Part shown: positions 55,256-64,000 of the stretch, one piece after another | Layout of the letters: each line of letters starts with the position of its first letter | Position numbering within the stretch: position 1 is the stretch's first letter | Assembly: GCA_035384605.1 (NCBI GenBank) | Contig: DAOOIV010000016.1 | Span: 6,845-70,844 of the forward strand | DNA length: 64,000 bases | DNA from: Phycisphaerae bacterium | Lineage (GTDB): Bacteria > Planctomycetota > Phycisphaerae > UBA1845 > PWPN01 | Direction: 5' to 3' | The notes under the pieces: model-generated | Databases searched by the model: none | What the model was told of the DNA's origin: nothing | The model's input: the letters and a program-made list of their open reading frames with translations, nothing else | Program-made: the position numbers and the translations under genes

Positions 55256-57931
55256 ATGGAACTCACCGCCACTGCCAGGAAACTCCCTTCGCTTCGTGAT
55301 CGTCTCTCCCGTTTGAACTACACCAAGGCCTGTCAGCTTCTCGGCGAAAACGGCAAGGAACTGATCAAGCTGGGCGGAGCATACGAGATCCGCCTCGACG
55401 AACAAGTGTACCTCGGCGAGGACCTGTTCCGCCTGAGCCTGCCGGACGCCGTGGTCACGATCACCGCGATGGCCGAAGCCAAGAACCGCCTGCGCTTCAA
55501 CTGCACCAGTTGCAACACCGTCTGCCGGCACATCGGGGCGGCGCTGGCACTGATCATCGAGGAGAAGATGTCCTTGGGCCTGGCGGCCCCGCCTCGCGAG
55601 CGTGTCCCGGTCGAGAGCCTGAGCGAGGAGAAGCTCATCGAGCAGGCGTTGGAGGAGCGCCGCGAGCGGGCCCGCACCGGGAACATGACCGTCACGTCCA
55701 TGGACCCTGCCCGACTCTGGACCGACTACCTGGTCACGAACCGCATGTCGGGCAAAACCTACCGTGTGGCCCTGCGGGGTTGGGAACGAGGGCAGTCCTA
55801 TTGTTCGTGCCCTGATTATCGCAAGAACACGCTCGGTACGTGCAAGCACATCATGCGCGTAGCCGAAAAGGTCAAGAAACGCTTTCCCGAGAACACCCGG
55901 CTCCGCCCGTATGTACCGAAAGACTTGGCCGTGTATTTGCAGTATGGCGAGCAACTTGAATTGCGCCTGCTGACCCCGCCCAACCTCAATGGCGCAGCCG
56001 GTGCCCTCATCGGGCCGGTTAGCGGCCGGGCGATTCAAGACATTCCCGACCTTCTCAGGCGAATTCAGAAACTGGCCATCCTCGGGTACCCGGTGGTCAT
56101 TTATCCGGATGCTGAGGAATACATCAACCAGCAGCTCTTTCTCCAGCGCATGGCCGCCAAGACCGCGGAGATCCGGAAAAACCCCAAGGACCATCCCCTG
56201 CGCAAGACTCTGCTCAAGGCCGAACTGCTGCCCTACCAGATGGACGGCATCGCGTTCGCCGTCGGTGCCGGAAGGGCTATCCTGGCTGACGACATGGGCC
56301 TGGGTAAGACCATCCAGGGCATCGGCGTGGCCGAGTTGCTTGCCCGCGAGGTCAACATCCGAAAGGTTCTGATCGTCTGCCCAACCTCTCTCAAATCGCA
56401 GTGGCGCAGCGAGATCCACCGTTTCTCCAACCGTGATTGCCAGCTTGTTCTCGGCGGAGCGGCTGAAAGAGCCGCCCAGTACGACAACGATCGGTTCTTC
56501 ACGATCTGCAACTACGAACAGGTGATGCGCGATATTCTGTCCGTCGAGAAAGTCAAATGGGACCTGATCATTCTCGACGAGGGTCAGCGAATCAAAAACT
56601 GGGAGACCAAGACCAGCCGGGTCATCAAAGGCCTGAAGTCGCCGTTCGCCTTGGTCCTGTCCGGCACGCCCCTCGAGAACCGCCTGGATGACCTGTTCTC
56701 CGTGGCAGAGTTCATCGATGATCGTCGGCTGGGCCCGGCCTTCCGTTTCTTCAACCGCCACCGCATCACCGACAAAACCGGCTATGTTCTGGGCTACAAG
56801 AACCTCGACGAGTTGCGCGCCCGGCTCAAGCCGGTTCTGCTCCGCCGCACACGCGACTCGGTCATGAAACAGCTTCCGCCGAGAACGACGGAGATCGTCC
56901 GCATTACCCCGACCGACGAGCAACTCAAACTCCACCAGACCTACTCCCAGATCGTCAGATCCATCGTGACCAAGCCTTACATCACCGAAATGGACCTGCT
57001 GCGTCTCAGGCAGGCTCTCACGTTGTGCCGCATGACCGCGGATAGCACCTACCTCGCAACCAAGGAAGAACCGGGCTATTCCAGCAAGCTGGAAACGCTG
57101 GACAACCTGCTCGAACAGCTTGTCGCCGAGGAGAACCGCAAGATCCTGCTCTTCTCGGAATGGACGACGATGCTGAACCTGATCGAGCCGCTGTTGAACA
57201 AACGCAAGATCGCCTTCGTCCGGCTGGACGGGTCGATCCCTCAGAAGAAACGGCAGCCGCTGGTCAACGCCTTCCAGAACGACCCGCGAATCAAGGTATT
57301 CATCACCACCAACGCGGGTGCCACCGGCCTCAACCTTCAGGCGGCCAACACGGTGATCAACGTAGACCTGCCCTGGAACCCGGCGGTCCTGGAGCAGCGT
57401 ATCTCCCGGGCTCACCGCATGGGCCAGGAGCAACCGGTCCAGGTTTTTGTGCTGGTCACCGAGGCAACCATCGAAGAGAACCTGCTCGGCACACTGTCGG
57501 CCAAGCACGATCTGGCCATGGCGGCTTTGGATGCCGAGTCAGATGTCAGTCAGGTCGACCTCATGACCGGAATAGACGAGTTGAAGCGGCGCTTGGAGGT
57601 CCTGATCGGCGCCCGACCGTATGCACCGGTGGATGAAAGCGAGAAGCGGCGGGTGATGGAAGAGGCGGAACGGCTGGCCCGGGCCGATCGCGTCGGCTCG
57701 GCCGGCGGCCGGCTTCTGACCGCCGCCCTGGGCTTCATGTCCGAGCTCTTGCCCGAACGTCCTCAGACACCGGAATTCGACGACATGGTCGAAACCCTCC
57801 GGGCCCGCTTGTCCGAATGCATCACTCAGGATGAGAAGGGTCAGCACAAGCTGACCGTCACGTTGGGCGATGACTCGGCGGTCAACAACCTGCTGCACGC
57901 CCTTGCCAGGCTTCTCAGCTTGAAAGGGTAA
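55256..57931 (+). CDS. SNF2-family ATPase/helicase with two SWIM-type zinc motifs
   Basis: 891 residues from ATG 55256 (GGAGG about 9 nt upstream). The N-terminal part has two CxC-type zinc motifs: CTSCNTVCRH (about 81-91) and CSCPDYRKNTLGTCKH (about 183-198). The ATPase follows with LADDMGLGKT (Walker A, about 342-352), LDEGQRIKN (motif II; DEGQ instead of DEAH/DEGH, about 440), VLSGTPLENR, and the C-terminal lobe with TNAGATGLNLQAANTVIN and EQRISRAHRMGQ. All core residues for ATP hydrolysis appear intact. SWIM-SNF2 proteins are common in bacteria and are thought to remodel protein-DNA complexes. Function in repair or defence is unknown. Confidence 0.9.
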   Translation: MELTATARKLPSLRDRLSRLNYTKACQLLGENGKELIKLGGAYEIRLDEQVYLGEDLFRLSLPDAVVTITAMAEAKNRLRFNCTSCNTVCRHIGAALALIIEEKMSLGLAAPPRERVPVESLSEEKLIEQALEERRERARTGNMTVTSMDPARLWTDYLVTNRMSGKTYRVALRGWERGQSYCSCPDYRKNTLGTCKHIMRVAEKVKKRFPENTRLRPYVPKDLAVYLQYGEQLELRLLTPPNLNGAAGALIGPVSGRAIQDIPDLLRRIQKLAILGYPVVIYPDAEEYINQQLFLQRMAAKTAEIRKNPKDHPLRKTLLKAELLPYQMDGIAFAVGAGRAILADDMGLGKTIQGIGVAELLAREVNIRKVLIVCPTSLKSQWRSEIHRFSNRDCQLVLGGAAERAAQYDNDRFFTICNYEQVMRDILSVEKVKWDLIILDEGQRIKNWETKTSRVIKGLKSPFALVLSGTPLENRLDDLFSVAEFIDDRRLGPAFRFFNRHRITDKTGYVLGYKNLDELRARLKPVLLRRTRDSVMKQLPPRTTEIVRITPTDEQLKLHQTYSQIVRSIVTKPYITEMDLLRLRQALTLCRMTADSTYLATKEEPGYSSKLETLDNLLEQLVAEENRKILLFSEWTTMLNLIEPLLNKRKIAFVRLDGSIPQKKRQPLVNAFQNDPRIKVFITTNAGATGLNLQAANTVINVDLPWNPAVLEQRISRAHRMGQEQPVQVFVLVTEATIEENLLGTLSAKHDLAMAALDAESDVSQVDLMTGIDELKRRLEVLIGARPYAPVDESEKRRVMEEAERLARADRVGSAGGRLLTAALGFMSELLPERPQTPEFDDMVETLRARLSECITQDEKGQHKLTVTLGDDSAVNNLLHALARLLSLKG

Positions 57932-58042
57932 GCGGAACGAGAATCGAGGCAGCATCCTCTTCTGTGCTCCACTGGAGCAAGGGCCACCCTTCGCCTGATG
58001 TCAACTCCCGCCTGTGGCCCCTCGCCGCCGACCCCGATTCTG

Positions 58043-58072
58043 TTGACCTCCCCGCCCGCTATCGGGTAGCCT
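58043..58072 (+). promoter_or_regulatory. Candidate promoter for a leaderless transcript
   Basis: TTGACC (58043-58048), 18 bp, TAGCCT (58067-58072). The -10-like element ends 7 nt before the ATG at 58080, so transcription would start at or next to the start codon; no Shine-Dalgarno is visible before that ATG. Confidence 0.4.
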
Positions 58073-58079
58073 GCAAGGC

Positions 58080-59015
58080 ATGGAATCCGCTGTAACCATT
58101 GCGCCGCCGCATGTCGGGCTCATTGACCGCACCCGTGTCGCCCTCGCCTGCGGGGTGGCCATTCTGATGATGTACGGCGTCGGCTGGAACGTGGCTCAGC
58201 CCCCGGACTCACTCCTCGGTCTGACTTTCACCGCCGGCGGACGGTCATCCTATTTCCACATCTGGCTGATGATGCTGGTCTTGGGGGCCGCGACTTCCGC
58301 CATCGCCACGGCGGTGGCCGGAAAACGGCTGCCCGAAGCCGGCTTGTTCGCCACCGGCGTCGGTATGGCAACCATGGCCCTCCGCGGCGGCTCCATGCAG
58401 TCGGTCCTGGCTTACTGCGCTTCACCCGAGACGGCATCGCGCAGAGAATTGATGCGGCTGATGGGACAAGATTGCCTGCTCTGGGCCGCGGTGATGGCCT
58501 TGGCTTGGGCCGCCTCCACGCTGACCAGGAAGTGGCTCTGGCCGGACAGCAAGGTCTCAGCCTGCCCCGCTCGCACCAAACCAGTCTCGCCGCAACTTGG
58601 AGCCGCAACGCTCGCCTCGACACTGATCGTGGCATTAATCGTGATCTGGCTTACCATTGCCCGGACTCCCGTGGCGGAGATCGCCCGGGGACAGGTCATC
58701 GCTTCAGTGGCCGCCGGGCTTTTTCTCGGAGCCATGGCCGGACGAACCGTCACCGGCGTCGATAACGTCCGCTGGTATCTGCCCGCCGTCGTGCTCGTCG
58801 GACTGACGGCATACCTCATCGGCTACCTGGAATCCGACATGAGCTGGGCCGGCTCCGGTTCATACCGACCCTATGCGGCCCTGGCGACAACCCCGCCGCA
58901 CGATCTGGTCAGACCCCTGCCCATCGAGTACATGACGGTCGGCGTCGCCGCGGTCCTTGGCGGCTTCTGGTGCGGCAACAAGGTCGAGCAGACGGTGGAG
59001 GAAGGGACGCGGTAA
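58080..59015 (+). CDS. Multi-helix membrane protein of unknown function
   Basis: 311 residues with seven or eight hydrophobic segments, among them RVALACGVAILMMYGVGW, FHIWLMMLVLGAATSAIATAVAG, LGAATLASTLIVALIVIWLTIA and WYLPAVVLVGLTAYLIGYLE. No diagnostic motif. Its TAA stop overlaps the ATG of the next small gene by one base (TAATG), which suggests coupling. It may be leaderless (see the promoter). Confidence 0.7.
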   Translation: MESAVTIAPPHVGLIDRTRVALACGVAILMMYGVGWNVAQPPDSLLGLTFTAGGRSSYFHIWLMMLVLGAATSAIATAVAGKRLPEAGLFATGVGMATMALRGGSMQSVLAYCASPETASRRELMRLMGQDCLLWAAVMALAWAASTLTRKWLWPDSKVSACPARTKPVSPQLGAATLASTLIVALIVIWLTIARTPVAEIARGQVIASVAAGLFLGAMAGRTVTGVDNVRWYLPAVVLVGLTAYLIGYLESDMSWAGSGSYRPYAALATTPPHDLVRPLPIEYMTVGVAAVLGGFWCGNKVEQTVEEGTR

Positions 59016-59215
59016 TGTTCTCGCCTTTCAGAGGTCGGTTCGAAAGCTGGACCGCAATCCGCGCTCGCATGCTCAGGGAAACGGAGGTGTTTATCGAGGA
59101 AGGCCTCCGACACCCGGAACGGCAGGTTCGCATCCCCGCCCTCAAGGTCGGTTCCGGCACCTTCACGCGCATCTTTGCCCAGGCATTCTGGGCCCAGGTG
59201 CTGGGAACATCATGA
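59015..59215 (+). CDS. Small protein coupled to the membrane gene
   Basis: 66 residues: MFSPFRGRFESWTAIRARML and then IEEGLRHPERQVRIPALKVG. Basic, no membrane segment, no cysteine. It overlaps the previous stop (TAATG). Product unknown; a cytoplasmic partner of the membrane protein is possible. Confidence 0.6.
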   Translation: MFSPFRGRFESWTAIRARMLRETEVFIEEGLRHPERQVRIPALKVGSGTFTRIFAQAFWAQVLGTS

Positions 59216-59265
59216 CCGGGTCTGATGGACATTGACCGAGGAGCAGAAGATCGAGGGCCGGGGTC

Positions 59266-61128
<1,863 letters not shown>

Positions 61129-61305
61129 GGACGGTCGCGGTCGTGGTCCTACCCCCGTGCCGGCTGACGAGCGTCGTATCGGGCAACCTCTTCCTTGAGT
61201 TGGTTGATCAAACGTCTGTGCGAGTGTATGGTCACCTCGCGGACATGCTCGTCCTTAGTCTCTTCCGTCGCAACTGGTGCGCATTTTGCGCGCATGTCTC
61301 CCGAT

Positions 61306-61414
61306 CGTCGGGTGCCATGCCCACGGCTTTGCGTGGGCATGCGCCTTTCAATCCTTACCGCCGGACATCTGTACGGCTCGCGCGCATGTTTCTGGATCGC
61401 AGAACGTTTGGGTT
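61306..61414. repeat. 109-bp direct repeat, copy 1
   Basis: Begins CGTCGGGTGCCATGCCCACG with the hairpin ATGCCCACG-n6-CGTGGGCAT and ends CGCAGAACGTTTGGGTT. Copy 2 is at 61638-61746 with two base differences. Confidence 0.92.
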
Positions 61415-61420
61415 CCGCTC

Positions 61421-61586
61421 GGCCCGGAATCCTTTCCGGGCCGCATTCTCGTTCGCTCGGCCCGGAATCCTTTCCGGGCCCTGGAGTTTGGCATTCCGCT
61501 CGCCCCGGAATCCTTTCCGGGCCGCACTCTCGTCCGCTCGCCCCGGAATCCTTTCCGGGCCGCACCCCCCGCGGAATCCTTTCCGC
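61421..61586. repeat. Array of five small palindromes (REP-like)
   Basis: Five copies of GGCCCGGAATCCTTTCCGGG or a close variant (about 61421, 61459, 61503, 61541; the last, at 61571-61586, is a shorter GCGGAATCCTTTCCGC). Each forms a stem of 7-9 bp with loop TCCT; spacing is about 36-44 bp. Such arrays resemble REP/BIME clusters. Confidence 0.9.
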
Positions 61587-61637
61587 ATTCAGCGCCCATA
61601 ACGATGCCAATCCTCCACCGAGCAGGTAGGGCAGGTC

Positions 61638-61746
61638 CGTCGGGTGCCATGCCCACGGCTTTGCGTGGGCATGCGCCTTTCAATCCTTACGGCCGGACAT
61701 CTGTGCGGCTCGCGCGCATGTTTCTGGATCGCAGAACGTTTGGGTT
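61638..61746. repeat. 109-bp direct repeat, copy 2
   Basis: Second copy of the 61306-61414 repeat, offset 332 bp. The palindrome array lies between the two copies. Confidence 0.92.
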
Positions 61747-62097
61747 GCGGCCCACCATAACGCGGTCCGCCTTAGACAAGCAGGTCTTGTCAGCACCGGA
61801 CGGCTCTCACGCGACCAAACACGTCCGCACCGTTCTTGCCCCCTGCATCCGACGAGAAAAACATGCCGCTGCTGCCGGACAGTCAAACCTGAACGCCCCG
61901 CCGCCCACCAACCATACGGCTTCCCTCTCTACCTCCGGCCGTCGGAAATCCTCCGATCCCGAGCAACAGGGGCACGCCGCCGCCGGCGCGTCCCCCTACG
62001 GCAGACATCCTTTGGGCGGCACCGTTTCGGGCCGAGGCCCTCCGGAAGACCGCCTCCGATAGGCCACAGCCTGGGCCTTTCGGGACTCCCTCCTCCA

Positions 62098-62210
62098 ACC
62101 GCCTTGGCAGAACGCCAGGGCGGTCGAGTCTCAAGTTGCGCCTCTCAGATCGCTTCCACATAAAGGTCGGCAAACTCGCTTCTTGCGATTCCGCCCCGAT
62201 CCTGGGGCGG
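62098..62210. other. Group of strong hairpins, possible structured RNA
   Basis: ACCGCCTTGGC-n5-GCCAGGGCGGT (62098-62124, 11-bp stem) and CCGCCCC-n6-GGGGCGG (62191-62210) lie close together. No U-tract follows either, so they are not standard terminators. I could not match them to RNase P RNA, tmRNA or SRP RNA. Confidence 0.4.
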
Positions 62211-62467
62211 GCTGCGCCTGTAAGCCGGCAAAGCCCAAAAGCCTTGCCAGGCATGACGCCAAGCGGTAGACTAATCAGCGTTGGGGCGGACCCGGCGCAA
62301 CAAGTGAGCTGATGCACACCTCACAAACGGCCGTTCAGGGACGCCCCGCCGCGTGTGGATTGGGCGCGCTGCTGGTCCTCCAGGCGAGCATCGGCATCGC
62401 GAGACTCGCGGGGCATCGAGCAGTGCGCAAAACCTGAGTTTCAGGCAACTTGAGGCAGGTTGGCGTC

Positions 62468-62965
62468 ATGAACGTTGTGCTGGTAATGTTCAAAGACGAC
62501 GGCTCGAGCAAAGAGTTCCCCCTCTCGCCGGGCAAGACTCTTGTGGGACGCAGCGAGGAATGCGACCTGCGAATCCCCCTTCCGGAAATCTCGCGAAAAC
62601 ATTCGGTTTTGATGGTAACCGGCAACACGGTGGCTGTCCGCGACCTCGGCAGCGCCAACGGCACCTACGTCAACAATAAGCGGATCAGCGAACAGGAACT
62701 CGCCGCAGGCGACCACTTGGTCATTGGCCCCGTCGTCTTCACCGTAAAGGTGAACGGCGAACCCAAGAACATCAAACCCGTTCACACCCGTCTCGAAACA
62801 CGAAGACCTGCGACCGCCAAGCAACCCGCTACCCCTAAACCAGCCACTGCCGGGGCGACCGCAAAGGGCGAAGAAGACCCCATCAGTGCCTTGGAAGCCT
62901 TGGCGGGCACGGACGACACCGCCGAGATGGATCTTGACGGATCCTCCATCTTCGGTGACGAGTAA
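62468..62965 (+). CDS. FHA-domain protein
   Basis: FHA domains bind phosphothreonine peptides. 165 residues from ATG 62468. The domain has LVGRSEECDLRIPLPEISRKHS and LGSANGTYVNNKRI, i.e. the GR, SxxH and NG motifs intact. The C-terminal 60 residues are Ala/Pro/Lys-rich, then acidic (ISALEALAGTDDTAEMDLDG), probably a flexible tail that docks a partner. No kinase is next to it. Isolated gene in a repeat-rich region. Confidence 0.88.
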   Translation: MNVVLVMFKDDGSSKEFPLSPGKTLVGRSEECDLRIPLPEISRKHSVLMVTGNTVAVRDLGSANGTYVNNKRISEQELAAGDHLVIGPVVFTVKVNGEPKNIKPVHTRLETRRPATAKQPATPKPATAGATAKGEEDPISALEALAGTDDTAEMDLDGSSIFGDE

Positions 62966-63516
62966 CGCCCGTACATCCCACATCACTTCGCCCCTGTCCA
63001 AGCCCGCAAAACACGGGACCTGGGATTCCGCACCCCCACGGTATATCAATGCCTCTCCCCGCTGTTCCCCTGTGGACAGCAACAGACCGGTCTTCGACGT
63101 TAATTGCTTGCCATAATACGACTTACGTTCTCAAGGCAGTCCCAGAAATGACCTCGACCTGCGCGTCGCGGACGGCAGGGTCCAGACGTGGCGCGGTGGT
63201 TGAACCAGATAAGATCCGCGCTCGCAGACCTTCTCCCCGGACGATTCACAACCGTGTCCGTCTTGCACAGCCTTGGGGTGAGGCCGGGACGGATGGACGC
63301 GACCCTCTCGGGCATGCGTCTGCCTCTTGGTCTGCACACACCTGAACAAACCTCCAGGAGTCGTTCAAGAGCCCGTCGCGTAAGCTCCAGATCCTGTGAC
63401 AGCCGGCCACCCAACCTTCACAGACCCGATAGAGCCCAGGTTTCAAATGCCTTGACAACCAGTCATCCATACTGTACATTTTCATCACCCGCGACAAATA
63501 GCGACCGGAGCGCTTC
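62966..63516. other. Intergenic region without visible gene
   Basis: About 550 bp. Frames on both strands lack recognisable domains and ribosome binding sites. No repeat family noticed here. Confidence 0.5.
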
Positions 63517-64000
63517 ATGCTCAAAAACGGCGACAACGCAACCGATCGCAATTGCACCCTTGCCACCACGCGGCCCGCCCCGCAGGCCGGCTTGCGCGCC
63601 AACCCGCAGGTTTCACCTGCCGCGGCGAGTCAAGGCCTGGACCTTTCCCGCCCCATCCACGACGCCGGCGGCATCGCCGGCCTTCTGGCCGTGGAGGAGG
63701 AGACGCAAGGCACGTTCCACGGAACGTACTGGTTCTTCTATGACGGAAACGGCAACGTCGGTCAGCTTGTCAAGACGATCAAAGATGGCCAGGGCAACAT
63801 CACCGGCGTCGAAAACACCCTGGCCGCCCACTACGAGTACGACCCATACGGAAACGTCATCGGCCCGGACGATGACGCCGACGGCGACTGGCGGGAGCAC
63901 GCCACGGCCTTCGCCCTGGCCAACCCCATCCGGTTTTCGACGAAATGGTTCGACCCCGAAACTCACCTGGGCTACTGGGGCTACCGCTACTACTCCCCAC
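63517..64000 (+). CDS. RHS repeat-associated core protein (3' end outside window)
   Basis: From ATG 63517 (GGAG 7 nt upstream; an in-frame stop lies at 63499) the frame is open to the end of the window. After about 50 non-conserved residues comes the RHS core: RPIHDAGGIAGLLAVEEE, WFFYDGNGNVGQLVK, HYEYDPYGNVIG, NPIRFSTKWFDPETHLGYWG, YRYYSP. This core normally caps a long YD-repeat shell and is followed by a variable toxin tip. Here the long shell is missing upstream, so this is either a solitary core gene or a displaced tip fragment. The C-terminal tip is not visible. Confidence 0.85.
   Translation, partial: MLKNGDNATDRNCTLATTRPAPQAGLRANPQVSPAAASQGLDLSRPIHDAGGIAGLLAVEEETQGTFHGTYWFFYDGNGNVGQLVKTIKDGQGNITGVENTLAAHYEYDPYGNVIGPDDDADGDWREHATAFALANPIRFSTKWFDPETHLGYWGYRYYSP

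Larger units (their letters stand above)
61129..62467. other. Repeat-rich region without convincing genes
   Basis: About 1.3 kb between recQ and the FHA gene. It contains two copies of a 109-bp repeat, a palindrome array and a group of hairpins, each listed separately. The open frames in the region mostly read through repeats and show no recognisable domain. Confidence 0.6.

Noticed and set aside
55151..57508. 785-codon minus-strand frame opposite the SNF2 gene
   Set aside because: No recognisable domain and no ribosome binding site; the sense strand carries a complete helicase.
61421..61586. CRISPR array at 61.4 kb
   Set aside because: Intervals between the palindromes are short and partly similar to each other; the unit is a small hairpin typical of REP elements; no cas genes.
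61277..62062. 261-codon plus-strand frame in the repeat region
   Set aside because: It reads through the 109-bp repeats and palindromes, giving repeated artificial peptides; no domain or ribosome binding site.
62050..62130. tmRNA or RNase P RNA
   Set aside because: GACTCCCTCCTCCAACC looked like a tmRNA 3' end, but no TTCGANTC loop or tRNA-like acceptor is present, and the conserved RNase P core words are absent.

Overview
The window reads as chromosomal DNA from a GC-rich planctomycete, most likely a Phycisphaerae-type organism. The reasons are a flagellar flhA-flhF-flhG-fliA block with lineage-specific small genes, a very long MoxR/DUF58/BatA/von Willebrand operon, PQQ-propeller/TPR secreted proteins, several large secreted glycoside hydrolases, paired Gfo/Idh/MocA oxidoreductases beside a sodium:solute symporter, and many gene boundaries filled with short repeated words such as TGACGAATGACGAA. 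This assignment is an inference from gene content; no rRNA gene is present.

Layout. 1-6507 (+): the end of flhA, then flhF, flhG, a small membrane gene, fliA, an uncharacterised 102-residue gene and a lipoprotein amidase. 6511-15235: mixed housekeeping and accessory genes, namely a glycoside hydrolase, a sirtuin without zinc cysteines, a membrane protein, a VapC toxin/antitoxin pair enclosed by two 234-bp copies of the carA 3' end, carA itself, yggS and trmB. 15331-34047 (-): ten consecutive minus-strand genes forming an extended MoxR-Bat supercluster. A 1553-residue PQQ/TPR protein with a good sigma-70-type promoter comes first, followed by a terpene-cyclase-fold protein, MoxR ATPase, DUF58, BatA, a VWA membrane protein, a DUF4175-like membrane protein, a coiled-coil protein, a CxxCxGxGCxxC protein and an NPCBM protein. 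34376-36828 (+): an OmpA-like lipoprotein and a TPR lipoprotein ending in a strong terminator. 37003-48870: a second secreted carbohydrate-active enzyme, an M48 membrane peptidase, two adjacent paralogous membrane proteins, tRNA-Asp with its own promoter and terminator, an IS66 scar and a truncated gene, a DUF1284-like lipoprotein and a GH2 enzyme. 49159-55177: two Gfo/Idh/MocA oxidoreductases, an HMA-like protein lacking CxxC, a sodium:solute symporter and an O-methyltransferase. 55256-61128: an SNF2 ATPase with two SWIM-type motifs, two small genes and recQ. 61129-64000: a repeat-rich region, an FHA protein, and the start of a short RHS core protein that runs off the window.

How the genes fit together. 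The first block builds the flagellar export gate, places the flagellum (FlhF/FlhG) and switches on late genes (FliA). The minus-strand supercluster looks like one coupled transcript: six of its junctions overlap or lie within 13 bp. By family knowledge it combines an AAA+ chaperone with VWA-domain clients in the membrane and periplasm; its physiological job is unknown. The middle and right parts suggest a polysaccharide- and sugar-degrading lifestyle: secreted hydrolases release sugars, SSS transport imports them and Gfo/Idh/MocA enzymes oxidise them.

The most unusual items are the carA-tail duplication around the toxin-antitoxin pair, an in-frame five-unit 27-bp tandem repeat inserted just after the DxSxS motif of the DUF58 protein, the zinc-less sirtuin, the extended MoxR-Bat operon, and several interspersed repeat families.
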